From positions 1-44,041 of the forward strand of contig JAHDXO010000007.1 in NCBI GenBank assembly GCA_023382975.1: DNA of 44,041 nt, in the 5' to 3' direction. Numbering within the stretch: position 1 is the stretch's first letter; each line of letters starts with the position of its first letter. Positions 1 through 8,493 of the stretch are shown here, one piece after another. The notes under the pieces were generated by a model that did no database searches, was not told the DNA's origin, and was given only the letters and a program-made list of their open reading frames with translations. Made by a program: the position numbers and the translations under genes. Source of the stretch: Pirellulaceae bacterium (GTDB lineage: Bacteria; Planctomycetota; Planctomycetia; Pirellulales; Pirellulaceae).

Positions 1-141
1 GTGGAGCCTCGTCATCCATCCTGACACCGGGTAGATTATTTTCTGCGGGCTGCCTTAGCGTCGCGGTTTCGACAGATTATCGAACTGCCGATTCCGGGAT
101 CGAAGTCGTTCCGCGTTCTGAATTCGCTGGATTGGCGTGAA

Positions 142-1842
142 TTGACTCGTCACTTCCAGAATCGCTTGCCGTCCCTACCTGCCAGCGTTGTCGGTGTCGA
201 TTGGACACAAGTGGTCGAACCGCTGCTGCAAGCTGCCCGTGATGAGAAACCCCACGTTCGAACAATCGCAATCGTCCGGCTGTCAGCCCTATTTGAATAC
301 GGATGTCTCGACGAGTCTGCAAGGAAGAAGCTGGCGGACGTGTACTGGTCGCAACAAACGCCGGACGGATTACCAAACGTCGAGCGATTGCCTCTGTATA
401 TGTCGCTTGTCTTGCCGGAGCCTGAGCTAGGCCTATCAGTGACTCGTTTTCGAGCGTATGCTTGCAAGCGTCGCGCGAAATCCAAGATCGACATCAACCT
501 GCTTCACGACTGGATTGGAGCCACCCGGCTGGACCCCGAACCGCGTGCTGAAAAAAGACGGTTCGTCGACTGGACCAGGGATGAGATCCGCAGCATGGTG
601 GCACAAATGACAAGCTGGTGGAGTCAGTTCGATATTCTTGCCGAAAAACGTCGCGAGGAGGCCATCTCGCGCGCTTGGATACCGGCCTTCGGACAGATCT
701 CGTACCGGGAATATGCTTCCAGAATCGTCGAAGTTCTTCGGTTCGTTGTCATTCCCCACATTCAAGAAGATGGCGACACGATCGCAGAGGTCGTATCCTT
801 GGTAGACGATTTCGCAAAGCACGGAGTTCCTTTTGCGGCGCTTCTTCCGGCGTTGCGGATCCTTCAGCCTGATCGTGACGTCGCACTTGAAATGCGGTTG
901 GCTTTGGCAAGCCTCGACCCCGACGGCTACTCGTCGGCGCTGCGTGGACTGATCCACTGGCTGCAACTCCGCCGCGCGCGGCGGAAGCCTTCTGCGGGGA
1001 CGACTCTGCCCGAACTTCCCACGGATCTGCTACGAGAACTGGGTATGATCGTCGCGACCCGTCGCCAACCCGGATTGCTTGAAGCGTTGAACACGGTCGC
1101 CTGGGTGCTGCAGAACTGTCCAGACGTCGTCGACTCGCACTTCCTCGATTCGATTGTCGTGATGCTTCAGTACCTTTGGGAGGAAACCAAGTACCGCTCG
1201 TTTGGAAGCGACAGCAATCGCATTCCCTACAGCGAAGTGCCCGAGTACCGTCTGAAGGCCGTGCGAATTGCAGCGCTTCTGCGAAGAACACCGGCGGCCG
1301 AAACGTACCCGGTCGGTCCATGGCTCGCGGTTGCTTCGGATGACCCGCTGCCGGAAATCAGGCGAGTGATCGGGACCGTCGCCGTCCAAGAACCGGAGCT
1401 TGTTCGAGCGGTTACTGCGCAAGAGCTGATCAACGTTATCGAGGCATCGATTCCAGAACAAGTTTCTTCCGAAGAGAAAGAAACGCTGTTTGCCACATTT
1501 GCGCCGCTCCTCCAACAGGCCGAATTCGCTTCCTTCCAGGGCGCCGTTCCACTCGACGAGCAAATTCAACTCGCCGCACTCCTCGTTGTTCGCATTTCGC
1601 AGACGCTTTCGTCGGCCAAGGCAGCGCGTTCGGCAATCAAGGCGATCGTTTCTCGAATCGTCACCAGCCCTGGCCGGTTGTCGAGTGCTGCGAGTGCCGA
1701 CTTGCATCGCATTGCGGTTCGAGATGACTTGGCTCAGCCGGACGAAACGTTGATTTGGCTAAGAACGTGGACGGCACAAGCGGGAAACCTGGGGAGAAAA
1801 GCGGCGCGGTCGAAGAAGGACAAAGCGCCCGATGCTTCGTGA
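142..1842 (+). CDS. Unrecognised alpha-helical protein, 5' end uncertain
   Basis: I do not recognise this protein. The 566 residues from the TTG at 142 are mostly amphipathic helices with many Leu/Ala/Arg, resembling HEAT-type or other superhelical scaffolds, and end in a Lys/Arg-rich tail (KAARSKKDK). No signal peptide or membrane segment is seen. The start is doubtful: TTG 142 has no clear ribosome binding site, and the same frame stays open back to base 25 with protein-like sequence (VDYFLRAALASRFRQII) but no ATG or GTG; a stop lies at 22-24. A frame change near bases 25-34 would join it to another open frame, so this may be the 3' part of a larger gene entering from the left. It converges on the next gene with about 9 bases between the stops. 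GC is a little lower than in the operons to the right. Real coding region: fairly sure; function: none assigned. Confidence 0.6.
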   Translation: MTRHFQNRLPSLPASVVGVDWTQVVEPLLQAARDEKPHVRTIAIVRLSALFEYGCLDESARKKLADVYWSQQTPDGLPNVERLPLYMSLVLPEPELGLSVTRFRAYACKRRAKSKIDINLLHDWIGATRLDPEPRAEKRRFVDWTRDEIRSMVAQMTSWWSQFDILAEKRREEAISRAWIPAFGQISYREYASRIVEVLRFVVIPHIQEDGDTIAEVVSLVDDFAKHGVPFAALLPALRILQPDRDVALEMRLALASLDPDGYSSALRGLIHWLQLRRARRKPSAGTTLPELPTDLLRELGMIVATRRQPGLLEALNTVAWVLQNCPDVVDSHFLDSIVVMLQYLWEETKYRSFGSDSNRIPYSEVPEYRLKAVRIAALLRRTPAAETYPVGPWLAVASDDPLPEIRRVIGTVAVQEPELVRAVTAQELINVIEASIPEQVSSEEKETLFATFAPLLQQAEFASFQGAVPLDEQIQLAALLVVRISQTLSSAKAARSAIKAIVSRIVTSPGRLSSAASADLHRIAVRDDLAQPDETLIWLRTWTAQAGNLGRKAARSKKDKAPDAS

Positions 1843-1851
1843 CCGCCCACC

Positions 1852-2133
1852 CTATGCAGCGGTTCGCTTCGGTCCTTTCCCCGCCAAGGCTGCCTCGAAC
1901 CGCTGGCGAATCTCCGCAGCCTCGACCGCATAGCCCCGTCTCAATTTCGCTGCGAGGGAGTCCTGCCGGCCTGGAAAGCGCCCCAGTTGCTGCCAACACG
2001 CATCGAAGTCGGCCAATGACATCTGTCTCATCAGGTAACGCTTCGAGACCTCGGGGCCACCGGGACGCGTCAATGCCTCGTTAAGCTGCTGTACGTAGTC
2101 AAGGTAAAGCGGATAAAGCGTCTTTGCGTCCAT
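1852..2133 (-). CDS. Small conserved-looking hypothetical protein (93 aa)
   Basis: A 93-residue soluble protein of unknown function. The ATG at 2133 is preferred over upstream in-frame starts because AGGACAAG lies just ahead of it and the protein becomes compact from there (MDAKTLYPLYLDYVQQ). It is predicted helical, with a short WQQLGRFPG segment and a basic end (GKGPKRTAA). There is no signal peptide, membrane segment or cysteine pair (a single Cys, in DFDACWQQ). It is convergent with the preceding gene and is followed by about 250 bases before the end of the next minus-strand gene, so it is probably monocistronic. I cannot propose a role. Confidence 0.5.
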   Translation of the reverse strand: MDAKTLYPLYLDYVQQLNEALTRPGGPEVSKRYLMRQMSLADFDACWQQLGRFPGRQDSLAAKLRRGYAVEAAEIRQRFEAALAGKGPKRTAA

Positions 2134-2382
2134 GCTGCTCTTGTCCTTTTTCGCTCGACGGTTCGCAATACCATATCGACGTACGCCACTCTCCCGTCTG
2201 CCCGCAAGGAAACCACGCCTCTCGGAACGTGAATCATGGTGCGTTTTCGCGTCTGATACAAGAGCAGTGCAGTTGTTGCAGCCGTTTGCCGCTAAGAGAG
2301 GAAAGATGGGAAGACACGGCATGTGCCCGCGGGCGGGCGATGCTGCGGAACGCGATGGCGGTTGGGCGCATCGGACGGATGG

Positions 2383-4089
2383 TCAGGGCCAGCGAAGCTC
2401 GATGCCTTGGCTTTCCAGGTCTCGCTGGAGATCAGCCAGTTGCGCGGCGGTTTCCTGGATCGCGTGAGGGGTGCGATGGTGCCGCAGCGCGTGAGCGGCC
2501 AGGCACCCGGCGGCTTCACCGATGCCCCACTCCACGGGATGCAAGCGGTAGCAGCCGGACGTCAAGTGCGTCGTGCCGATGTTCTTGCAGGCGGCGATCA
2601 AATTGGTCACCCGACGCGGCAGCAACGCGCCGAGCGGGATCTCGAAGGGCAGCGTTTCGAAGTCGATGTAGTTGTCGCCGCCCGTCGATGGATGCAGATC
2701 GATGTTATAGCTGCCGACGCCGACCGAGTCGTGGAATTCGGCCGCCCGTAACTCGCTTCCGCTCTGGCCGGTGAGCATCGCCCGCTGCTGTCGCCCGACG
2801 TGCTCTTCCAATACGGTACACACTGCCTTGATCCGGCGGGATTCGCGGACGTAGGGGAATTTGGCGACCCCGGTTTCCGTACCCAGCAGATCATCGCGCA
2901 GCCGCAACTCGGGAAAGCCCTGCCCGCCGTCGGCTCGCGGCGCCTCGGTCTGCAACCAGAAAATCAACGATAGACTCAACTGCGTCGCCCGGGCGATGTG
3001 GTGCTGCCGTTCCTCGTCCGTGCCCCCAACCAAGTTGCCAAGAAAATAGTCGTTCTGCGGCCAATTGACCAGGATGATATCGCCCGGATAGGTTCCGAGC
3101 CGAAAGTTGGTGGCGTCCGCCAACCGGCGGTAGGTCCACAGATTGATCGTTCCGTCGGGACGGGCGCCGCTGGGATCGAATCCCAGTCGCCTGGGCTGGC
3201 CCGTGCGGGGATGGGTGTAGGTGAAATCGAGCAATCTTCCCGGCCACGGCGGTCGTAACTGCGGAACAAACGTCCGCCAGAATTCGTACTCGGCCGGTTT
3301 GTCGATCGTGTGATCCTGACCGGGTGCGTGGTCGATGGCAAAGCACATCGTAAACGACTGCTGATTGAGCGGGTCTTCTTGCTCCAGCGCGTGCAGCTCG
3401 TTGGTGTCTCGCTTGGCTTCCGCGCCGGTCACGAACTCGGTTCCGGTCAGCGGCAACAAATCGCCCAACTCGCTGGCATCCAGAAAGTACGGCGCGGCAA
3501 GCGTCCGCTCGCGACCGGACCGCACCGATCGGACGGTAACCGCCCGCACCTTGTCTCCCACCACATCGGCCGCGATCGGGCGATGTTCCGTCAGAAGGGT
3601 CAATCGCCCGCTGCTCAGCCACGGAGCGAACCAATCATGCAGCACGGCCAGCGCCACGCGAGGTTCGTGACACAACCGGGAAACGCTGCCGTTGCCCGGA
3701 TTGAGGCTTTCGAGTTGGCGGGCCGCTTCAGTCAGCGGATAGTTCGTGCGGTAATAGTCGCGGATCCGCGTTCGCAACCCGCGGTACGAGGCATTGGCGC
3801 CGTGCGTCTCGATCCAACGGTGCTCGTCCGGAGGCACCGCTTGCGACGTAAGCTGCCCGCCGATCCAGTCCGTTTCCTCGGTCATGACGACCTGCAAGCC
3901 GCTGCGGAGCGCCGCGATCGCCGCGGCGCATCCTCCGAGACTGGCCCCGACGATCACCACATCCGCCCGCAGCTCGCGCGCAGCCAATCTCGCCGACGCC
4001 TCGGCCGCACCGGCGTCAGCCCTCCAAGAGAACAGCCCCGCGGCGGACACGGCGCCGACCGATCCTAGAAAACCGCGCCGGTGAATCAT
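2383..4089 (-). CDS. Tat-exported FAD-dependent oxidoreductase (FAD_oxidored type)
   Basis: A 568-residue flavoprotein of the FAD-dependent oxidoreductase class common in planctomycetes (PF12831-like). The N-terminus is a twin-arginine signal (HRRGFLGSVGAVSAAGLFSW), so it should be exported folded with its cofactor. A Rossmann dinucleotide-binding segment follows at about residues 38-75 (DVVIVGASLGGCAAA, then an acidic strand end and GGQLTSQ). The C-terminal part has the typical second FAD contact region (NLIAACKNIGTTHLTSGCYRLHPVEWGIGEAAG). The substrate is unknown; relatives are often encoded near sugar or sulfate-ester degradation genes, but none is adjacent here. ATG 4089 was chosen because GAGGAGG stands upstream and the Tat motif follows directly; an in-frame extension to 4179 lacks both. 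The nearest upstream gene on the strand is the ArsR-type regulator, about 240 bases away, so joint transcription is possible but not shown. Confidence 0.85.
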   Translation of the reverse strand: MIHRRGFLGSVGAVSAAGLFSWRADAGAAEASARLAARELRADVVIVGASLGGCAAAIAALRSGLQVVMTEETDWIGGQLTSQAVPPDEHRWIETHGANASYRGLRTRIRDYYRTNYPLTEAARQLESLNPGNGSVSRLCHEPRVALAVLHDWFAPWLSSGRLTLLTEHRPIAADVVGDKVRAVTVRSVRSGRERTLAAPYFLDASELGDLLPLTGTEFVTGAEAKRDTNELHALEQEDPLNQQSFTMCFAIDHAPGQDHTIDKPAEYEFWRTFVPQLRPPWPGRLLDFTYTHPRTGQPRRLGFDPSGARPDGTINLWTYRRLADATNFRLGTYPGDIILVNWPQNDYFLGNLVGGTDEERQHHIARATQLSLSLIFWLQTEAPRADGGQGFPELRLRDDLLGTETGVAKFPYVRESRRIKAVCTVLEEHVGRQQRAMLTGQSGSELRAAEFHDSVGVGSYNIDLHPSTGGDNYIDFETLPFEIPLGALLPRRVTNLIAACKNIGTTHLTSGCYRLHPVEWGIGEAAGCLAAHALRHHRTPHAIQETAAQLADLQRDLESQGIELRWP

Positions 4090-4332
4090 CAAAGCCTCCT
4101 CGAAGTCTGTTCGTAGCGAATCTCGGTCCCGGAACGACCGGACCACGTGATTCGCTCCGCCATCGGCTACCGCGGGCAAGGACGCGCTTCAACGAACTGC
4201 GACGGAAGAGGAAACAACACAAGCAGACTGCGAAGAATCCCAAGAGGAATATCGCAGTCGCCTTATGGACATTATGCGGCCTGCAACGACGGCGAGCGTC
4301 CCGCACTTCGGAGAATCCGGCTTCGACAGAAG

Positions 4333-4719
4333 TCAGGATTCGCGTTCGTCTTGCTCGCCGGACGCCAGAACTTGAGAACCGACACGAGTCTGTTGGATCA
4401 TGGACATCAGTTGCTCGAACCGCTCGCGGTCGATCCGGTAATAGATATGCTTGCCTTCGTGGCGAGTATCGACGAGTCCCGCCATGCGCAACAGTCCCAG
4501 ATGGTGGCTGACGGCGGGTTGGCTCTGCCCGAGTCGTTCCCACAGATCCCGGACGCACAATTCCTTGCGCGCCCCGAGCATGTCGAGAATGCGCAACCGC
4601 GTCTCGTCGGCCAACAATTTGAACAACTGAGCGAGATCTTTCACCACGCCACCACCCAGGCGACCGGTTCGCTCGTTATTCGACTCGGAATGTGTCGTGT
4701 TCCCAAAGCGGCTGACCAT
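4333..4719 (-). CDS. ArsR-family winged-helix transcriptional regulator
   Basis: A 128-residue ArsR/SmtB-type repressor. The winged helix-turn-helix spans about residues 30-100: LFKLLADETRLRILDML is the classic start, the recognition helix is in QSQPAVSHHLGLLRMAGLV, and the wing is DTRHEGKHIYYRI. The metal-binding ELCVCD box of ArsR/SmtB proteins appears here as ELCVRDL, so one of the usual paired cysteines is replaced by Arg; sensing of a soft metal through that site is therefore doubtful and the effector is unknown. ATG 4719 is preferred to the GTG at 4731 because the GGAG sequence is correctly spaced only for the ATG. It lies about 90 bases downstream of the Rrf2 gene on the same strand and upstream of the FAD oxidoreductase gene; the first pair could be co-transcribed. 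Confidence 0.88.
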   Translation of the reverse strand: MVSRFGNTTHSESNNERTGRLGGGVVKDLAQLFKLLADETRLRILDMLGARKELCVRDLWERLGQSQPAVSHHLGLLRMAGLVDTRHEGKHIYYRIDRERFEQLMSMIQQTRVGSQVLASGEQDERES

Positions 4720-4810
4720 GAATTCCAACACTCCAAGAAAATATAGACCCGCATCTCAGCCGCGAATTCGGCGATCCGCGGCGAGGGAGGCTCGTTTGTC
4801 AAGTTAATGC

Positions 4811-5317
4811 TTAGGCAGATGGCGCTTCCGGCTCGGAAGTAGCTTCCGGCGTCGGAGCATCCACGACTTCCGGCGCCGTTTCTGTCCGGCTTAGCGGAAA
4901 GCGACACAGGGGCTTGTGCGGTCCCGGCACGTCGATCAGCGCCGCGACGCTGGTAGCGCTGAACTTCTCTTCCAACATGCGGGCCGCATCTTCCAGTTGA
5001 CGGTGAAGCGGGCACAAGTCGGCCCCGTGGCTGGGCAGCCCAAGAGGGCACTCGGAGAACCTTCGGATGGGGTCCACCGCACTGACCACTTCGTACATCG
5101 ACAGTTCGTTGGGATCGCGTGTCAACGTGAATCCACCGTTCAGACCTCGTTGCGAATGCACCAGTCGCACTCGGCTTAGGGCCTGCATGACCTTGGCCAA
5201 ATAGCCAGCAGGGACTTGCGTGGCCTCAGCGATTTGCGCCGTCGTTCGAGGGCTGCCGGACTGGTCAGCAAGATACACGATGGCGCGAAGAGCGTACTCT
5301 GCAGTCTGAGAAATCAT
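4811..5317 (-). CDS. Rrf2-family transcriptional regulator
   Basis: A 168-residue Rrf2-type regulator. The N-terminus (MISQTAEYALRAIVYLA) and the wing (SQRGLNGGFTL) are diagnostic. In IscR and NsrR three cysteines in the loop after the dimerisation helix hold an Fe-S cluster; here Cys90 and Cys102 occupy the outer positions but the middle position is Ser96/His97 (ECPLGLPSHGADLCPLH), and a third Cys (138) lies in the tail. A cluster with an unusual ligand set, or redox sensing by thiols, are both possible. After about residue 145 the protein has an acidic Pro/Ala/Glu-rich extension not needed for the fold. ATG 5317 is preceded by GAGGTGA at good spacing; the alternative GTG at 5326 lies inside that ribosome binding site. 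The promoter with an overlapping dyad directly upstream suggests autoregulation. The ArsR-type gene follows on the same strand. Confidence 0.9.
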   Translation of the reverse strand: MISQTAEYALRAIVYLADQSGSPRTTAQIAEATQVPAGYLAKVMQALSRVRLVHSQRGLNGGFTLTRDPNELSMYEVVSAVDPIRRFSECPLGLPSHGADLCPLHRQLEDAARMLEEKFSATSVAALIDVPGPHKPLCRFPLSRTETAPEVVDAPTPEATSEPEAPSA

Positions 5318-5336
5318 GGGTTTCACCTCAAATCCG

Positions 5337-5363
5337 ATATTAGGATACTCGCATCCAAAATAT
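5337..5363. promoter_or_regulatory. Dyad operator candidate overlapping the Rrf2 promoter
   Basis: Arms GGAT (5343-5346) and ATCC (5353-5356) flank a 6-base centre; they extend outward as ATATTA on the left and AAAATAT on the right, which pair if one base is skipped. The site covers the -10 element and probable transcription start. Rrf2 proteins such as IscR, NsrR and RirA bind A/T-rich dyads of this size, so repression of its own gene is the natural reading. This is an inference from position and symmetry only. Confidence 0.45.
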
Positions 5364-5385
5364 GTGCTGCTTTCCTGCTTGTCAA
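5357..5385 (-). promoter_or_regulatory. Sigma-70-type promoter of the Rrf2 gene
   Basis: Read on the minus strand, TTGACA (plus positions 5380-5385) is followed after exactly 17 bases by TATTTT (5357-5362). The -35 is a perfect consensus and the -10 matches 4 of 6. It is about 40 bases from the ATG of the Rrf2 gene, which leaves a short leader containing the ribosome binding site. This is the best-looking promoter in the window. Confidence 0.6.
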
Positions 5386-5755
5386 CGTGGCCGAGCCTTA
5401 ATCTATCATTTTGTCTTCACGTTGCCAATCAGATACCAGACAACAATCTCAAATTGGCACGACCCGCAGAAAAATTCCAGACATTTTGCGTTGACTGTAC
5501 CGGCAGAGTCGGTCAAGACCGTACACGACGATCCGATGGTTCTCAATCGCAGTCTTCGCACAAGCGAAAACGCCCTTTCAACGGCCAAAATGCTTTATTC
5601 GCCAACAACCGGCATGTTTCGTGCGTCCCCGATCATCTTTCCCCATTTGCCGATATCTACCATCTTCGCAATGAATCGCGGCTCGTGTGGCTTCCGATAC
5701 GATCAACGGCACGACGGCAATTCACTGGCCTGACGAAGACGGGGACAGGCAGACA

Positions 5756-6907
5756 ATGCGAAATTTCATCCGGTATCTTCTCGCTCTTTCCGTTCTGACG
5801 ATGGGATTCTACGGAGCTTCGCAACATCGGTTGTCTGACGAACAAGCTCATTCGCCGCAGACGTTGGCGTTGGAACAACTGATTCCAACGGCAACTCCCG
5901 ATCCGGCGCCCCAAATCCCCGCTACGGCGCGTCAAGTGCCGATGGCCGCTCTGATCGACACCGATCGCACGCTGGCCGTCGAGCCGACGGTGGATCCACG
6001 CGCCACGCTGAAGACACTGCCCGAAATCGCCCGTCGCGAATCCGTGGATTCGCCGAGTGTTTCCAGCCAGGTTGGGAATCGTGACGAGGTCATTCCGGCA
6101 AAAAAGCGGGCGAAAAGCAAGCCGATTGCCCATTCGCCGACTCCGCATGTCGAACGCACGGTTCCCGACGCTTCCCCCCAGATACCGGCCAATCGCGATA
6201 AAGGCGAGGCGGAATCGCGCGCTGCGTCAGCGCAGGATTTTGCGGACCGCCGGCCCGCTGACGAGCCGCGCAGTCTGGCGTCTTGGGCTTCGATGAACGC
6301 TGATTCCCGCTTGCCAATGCCCAAGCTCGATCCGCGTCCAGGCAATCGTTTCACCCTGCCGGATCCTCCTGAACCGAATTCGTCCGCCCCGGTTTCCGAT
6401 GAGATAAGCCCGTGGGATTGGCTCGGGGAAGCCGACGATCGCACCGATGAGCACGCCGCCGACTTAGCGGAAAACGACACGCGGAACGCTCCCAAGGTGG
6501 CAGAGGCCGAGGCGACGGAGACCGAGGGGGCAGAGACCCAAGTGGCGGAGCCGGCTGCGACCGTGTATTCCATCGAGGAGGGCGACACGCTCCCGAAATT
6601 GGCAGAAAGATATCTGGGAAGTCGCGAACAATACGAGGCGATCTATCGCGCCAATGCCGACATTCTGGGCGACCCTCGTCTCTTGCCGATCGGTTTGCAG
6701 ATCAAGATCCCTGCCCAGTCGGTCGCCTCGGCTCCCGCGAACCGAGGGAGCGCCAAGACGCCCGTGCCCGAACCGCTCGACGCGTTGCACGACGAACTAT
6801 TTGGGAAACCTGCCGAACCCGAGGATTCGGGCAGCGACCTCATCCCAATTCCGCCCCAGGCCCTGCCGCCGCATCAGTACGGCGCGTGGCAGTACTCCGT
6901 TCGCTGA
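5756..6907 (+). CDS. LysM-domain protein with N-terminal anchor and long disordered linker
   Basis: A 383-residue envelope protein. Residues about 1-22 (MRNFIRYLLALSVLTMGFYG) form a signal or single membrane anchor. Residues 25-265 are low-complexity, rich in Pro, Ala, Glu and Asp, with stretches such as EAEATETEGAETQVAE, and are probably disordered. A single LysM domain sits at about 270-321 (VYSIEEGDTLPKLAERYLG through LLPIGLQIKIP), which in other bacteria binds peptidoglycan or chitin-like glycans. The C-terminus is Pro-rich. ATG 5756 was chosen because it places the hydrophobic segment at the N-terminus; a GTG at 5687 would add 23 polar residues and has no better ribosome binding site. 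The stop codon abuts the stop of the convergent flavoprotein gene with no base between. A role in periplasmic or cell-wall organisation is inferred. Confidence 0.82.
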   Translation: MRNFIRYLLALSVLTMGFYGASQHRLSDEQAHSPQTLALEQLIPTATPDPAPQIPATARQVPMAALIDTDRTLAVEPTVDPRATLKTLPEIARRESVDSPSVSSQVGNRDEVIPAKKRAKSKPIAHSPTPHVERTVPDASPQIPANRDKGEAESRAASAQDFADRRPADEPRSLASWASMNADSRLPMPKLDPRPGNRFTLPDPPEPNSSAPVSDEISPWDWLGEADDRTDEHAADLAENDTRNAPKVAEAEATETEGAETQVAEPAATVYSIEEGDTLPKLAERYLGSREQYEAIYRANADILGDPRLLPIGLQIKIPAQSVASAPANRGSAKTPVPEPLDALHDELFGKPAEPEDSGSDLIPIPPQALPPHQYGAWQYSVR

Positions 6908-8176
6908 TCAAGCACTCATTCCTGCCAACTGCCCGGTGCTGAACGCCGCTTGGAAATTGTAGCCCCCGATCGGACCATCCAAGTCCAGAATCTCACCGGC
7001 CAGGAAGAGTCCCGGCACGACCGTGCTCTGCATGGTCCGCGAGTCGACTTCGTCCAAACTCACGCCCCCGGCGGTGACTTCCGCTTTCTTGAACCCCATC
7101 GTTCCGGCGACGGGAATCGCCAACCCCTTCACGGCCGAAACCAATCGAAGACGCTCGTCGCGGCGACAGTCGGCACCGCGACGTTCCATCGGCAAGCCGG
7201 AGCGAGCAAGCAGCATTTCAGCGCAACGGCGCGGGAGACGACGTCCCAACAGAGTGACCAGTTGCGATCTGCCCTCGTCGCGGCAGAATCCGTCCAGCCA
7301 TTCCGAACATTGTTGCTGGCTGATTCCCGGCAGAAAATCGCAAACGACGCACAAGTCGGCGGGACGGGAATGTCCGCTGACGACGCGACTGACGTTCAAA
7401 ATCACCGGCCCGGTCAAGCCAAAGTGGGCCATCAGCAACGAACCGCGGTCGGTTGCCAAGGCGTTGCGCTGTCGAGCTTTAGCACTCATGCTCCCGAGGC
7501 AGTCCTGCGGTAGAACTTGCACGGCCACATCCGGCAGTGTGATTCCGCGCAGATCGCGCACCCATTCCTCGTGCGTCGTAATCGGCGTGAGCGCGGGTCG
7601 AGGAGCGATTACCGTGTGACCGAACGCTTCCATCCACGCATAACCGTCCCCTGTCGTGCCGCAACCAGGGTAAGACCGGCCGCCGGTCGTGATGATCACC
7701 CGCGACGCCGAGCGGTTGGTGCGCGAAGTGGTGAGTTGAAAACCGCCGCCTTCCACCCGCAGATCCCGCAAGGATTCGTTCAGCGCCAAGTGCGCACCGC
7801 TGCGGTGCAGGCGGGCAAGCAGCGCATCGAGCACATCCGACGCACGGTCGGTTGCCGGAAAGATCTTCCCGGTCTCTTCCGTTTTGGTCGGTACGCCTTC
7901 GGAAGCGAGCAGACGGACCACATCGTCGGGCGACAGTCGCGCGAGGGCCGAGTGTAGAAACGACCCCTGCCGCCCGTATGCCCGGACAATTCCGCGCACA
8001 TCGGTAGCGTGCGTGACATTGCACCGAGTCCCTCCGGACATCAGGATTTTGACGCCCGCACGGGTGTTCTTCTCCAGCAGCAGTGTTCGCTTCCCGCGCT
8101 CGGCTGCCGCGGTTGCCGCAAACAAGCCCGCAGCTCCCGCTCCGACAACGACCACATCCCAACATGCCTCCGACAC
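6908..8176 (-). CDS. BaiN/YhiN-like NAD(P)/FAD-dependent oxidoreductase (HI0933 family)
   Basis: A 422-residue cytoplasmic flavoprotein of the HI0933/YhiN/BaiN family (PF03486-like), which holds FAD and reduces or oxidises poorly defined substrates; BaiN acts in bile-acid dehydroxylation, while the E. coli relative has no firm role. Visible hallmarks are the N-terminal VVVVGAGAAGLFAA dinucleotide fold at about residues 8-22, the family signature KILMSGGTRCNVTHA at 43-58, VIITTGGRSYPGCGTTGDGY in the middle, and the C-terminal KAEVTAGGVSLDEVD and GLFLAGEILDLDGPIGGYNFQAAFSTG. The GTG at 8176 is chosen because AAGGAGG lies at ideal distance; the in-frame ATG at 8224 adds residues before the Rossmann strand. 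Length fits the family. No functional neighbour: the LysM gene converges on it and the cytochrome gene diverges. Confidence 0.9.
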   Translation of the reverse strand: MSEACWDVVVVGAGAAGLFAATAAAERGKRTLLLEKNTRAGVKILMSGGTRCNVTHATDVRGIVRAYGRQGSFLHSALARLSPDDVVRLLASEGVPTKTEETGKIFPATDRASDVLDALLARLHRSGAHLALNESLRDLRVEGGGFQLTTSRTNRSASRVIITTGGRSYPGCGTTGDGYAWMEAFGHTVIAPRPALTPITTHEEWVRDLRGITLPDVAVQVLPQDCLGSMSAKARQRNALATDRGSLLMAHFGLTGPVILNVSRVVSGHSRPADLCVVCDFLPGISQQQCSEWLDGFCRDEGRSQLVTLLGRRLPRRCAEMLLARSGLPMERRGADCRRDERLRLVSAVKGLAIPVAGTMGFKKAEVTAGGVSLDEVDSRTMQSTVVPGLFLAGEILDLDGPIGGYNFQAAFSTGQLAGMSA

Positions 8177-8493
8177 AGTGCCTCCTTGGTTGGAGTGTAC
8201 CCCTAACGTAGCCTGCGGCCGCAACCAACTCGTCCAACGCCCAGTCGGAATGCCTGCCTCCGTGGACGCACGATCCGATCATCCATTGAAACACCATTCG
8301 AACCGTTTGCCGAGGGGCATGCCAGCAAGCCAGAACTGCGGAAACCCTCGATGTCACGCCCCATTGTACTAGGCAATTGTGGCCGACGGGGGTTTTGATC
8401 GCAGATCTGCCAGATGGTAAACTACGCACCTTGGAGACTGCGAAAGAGAATTTGGGACATACTGCGATCATGACAAGAAAGGGAGAATTTCTA
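8177..8493. other. Divergent intergenic region (317 bases)
   Basis: Between the BaiN-like gene and the cytochrome gene. It carries one plausible rightward promoter (8395-8423). Nothing else could be recognised; open frames here are the continuation of frames antisense to the flavoprotein gene. Confidence 0.5.
8395..8423 (+). promoter_or_regulatory. Possible sigma-70-type promoter for the cytochrome gene
   Basis: TTGATC (8395-8400) and TAAACT (8418-8423) are separated by 17 bases, about 70 bases before the ATG of the cytochrome gene. Each hexamer matches the consensus at four positions. Such a match is not rare by chance, so this is a candidate only. Confidence 0.35.

Larger units (their letters stand above)
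5318..5755. other. Divergent intergenic region (438 bases)
   Basis: Between the Rrf2 gene and the LysM gene. The left 70 bases hold the Rrf2 leader, operator and promoter. The rest is visibly A/T-richer than the flanking genes; short open frames across 5362-5733 lack ribosome binding sites and recognisable protein character. I see no RNA gene or clear promoter for the rightward gene in it. Confidence 0.5.
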
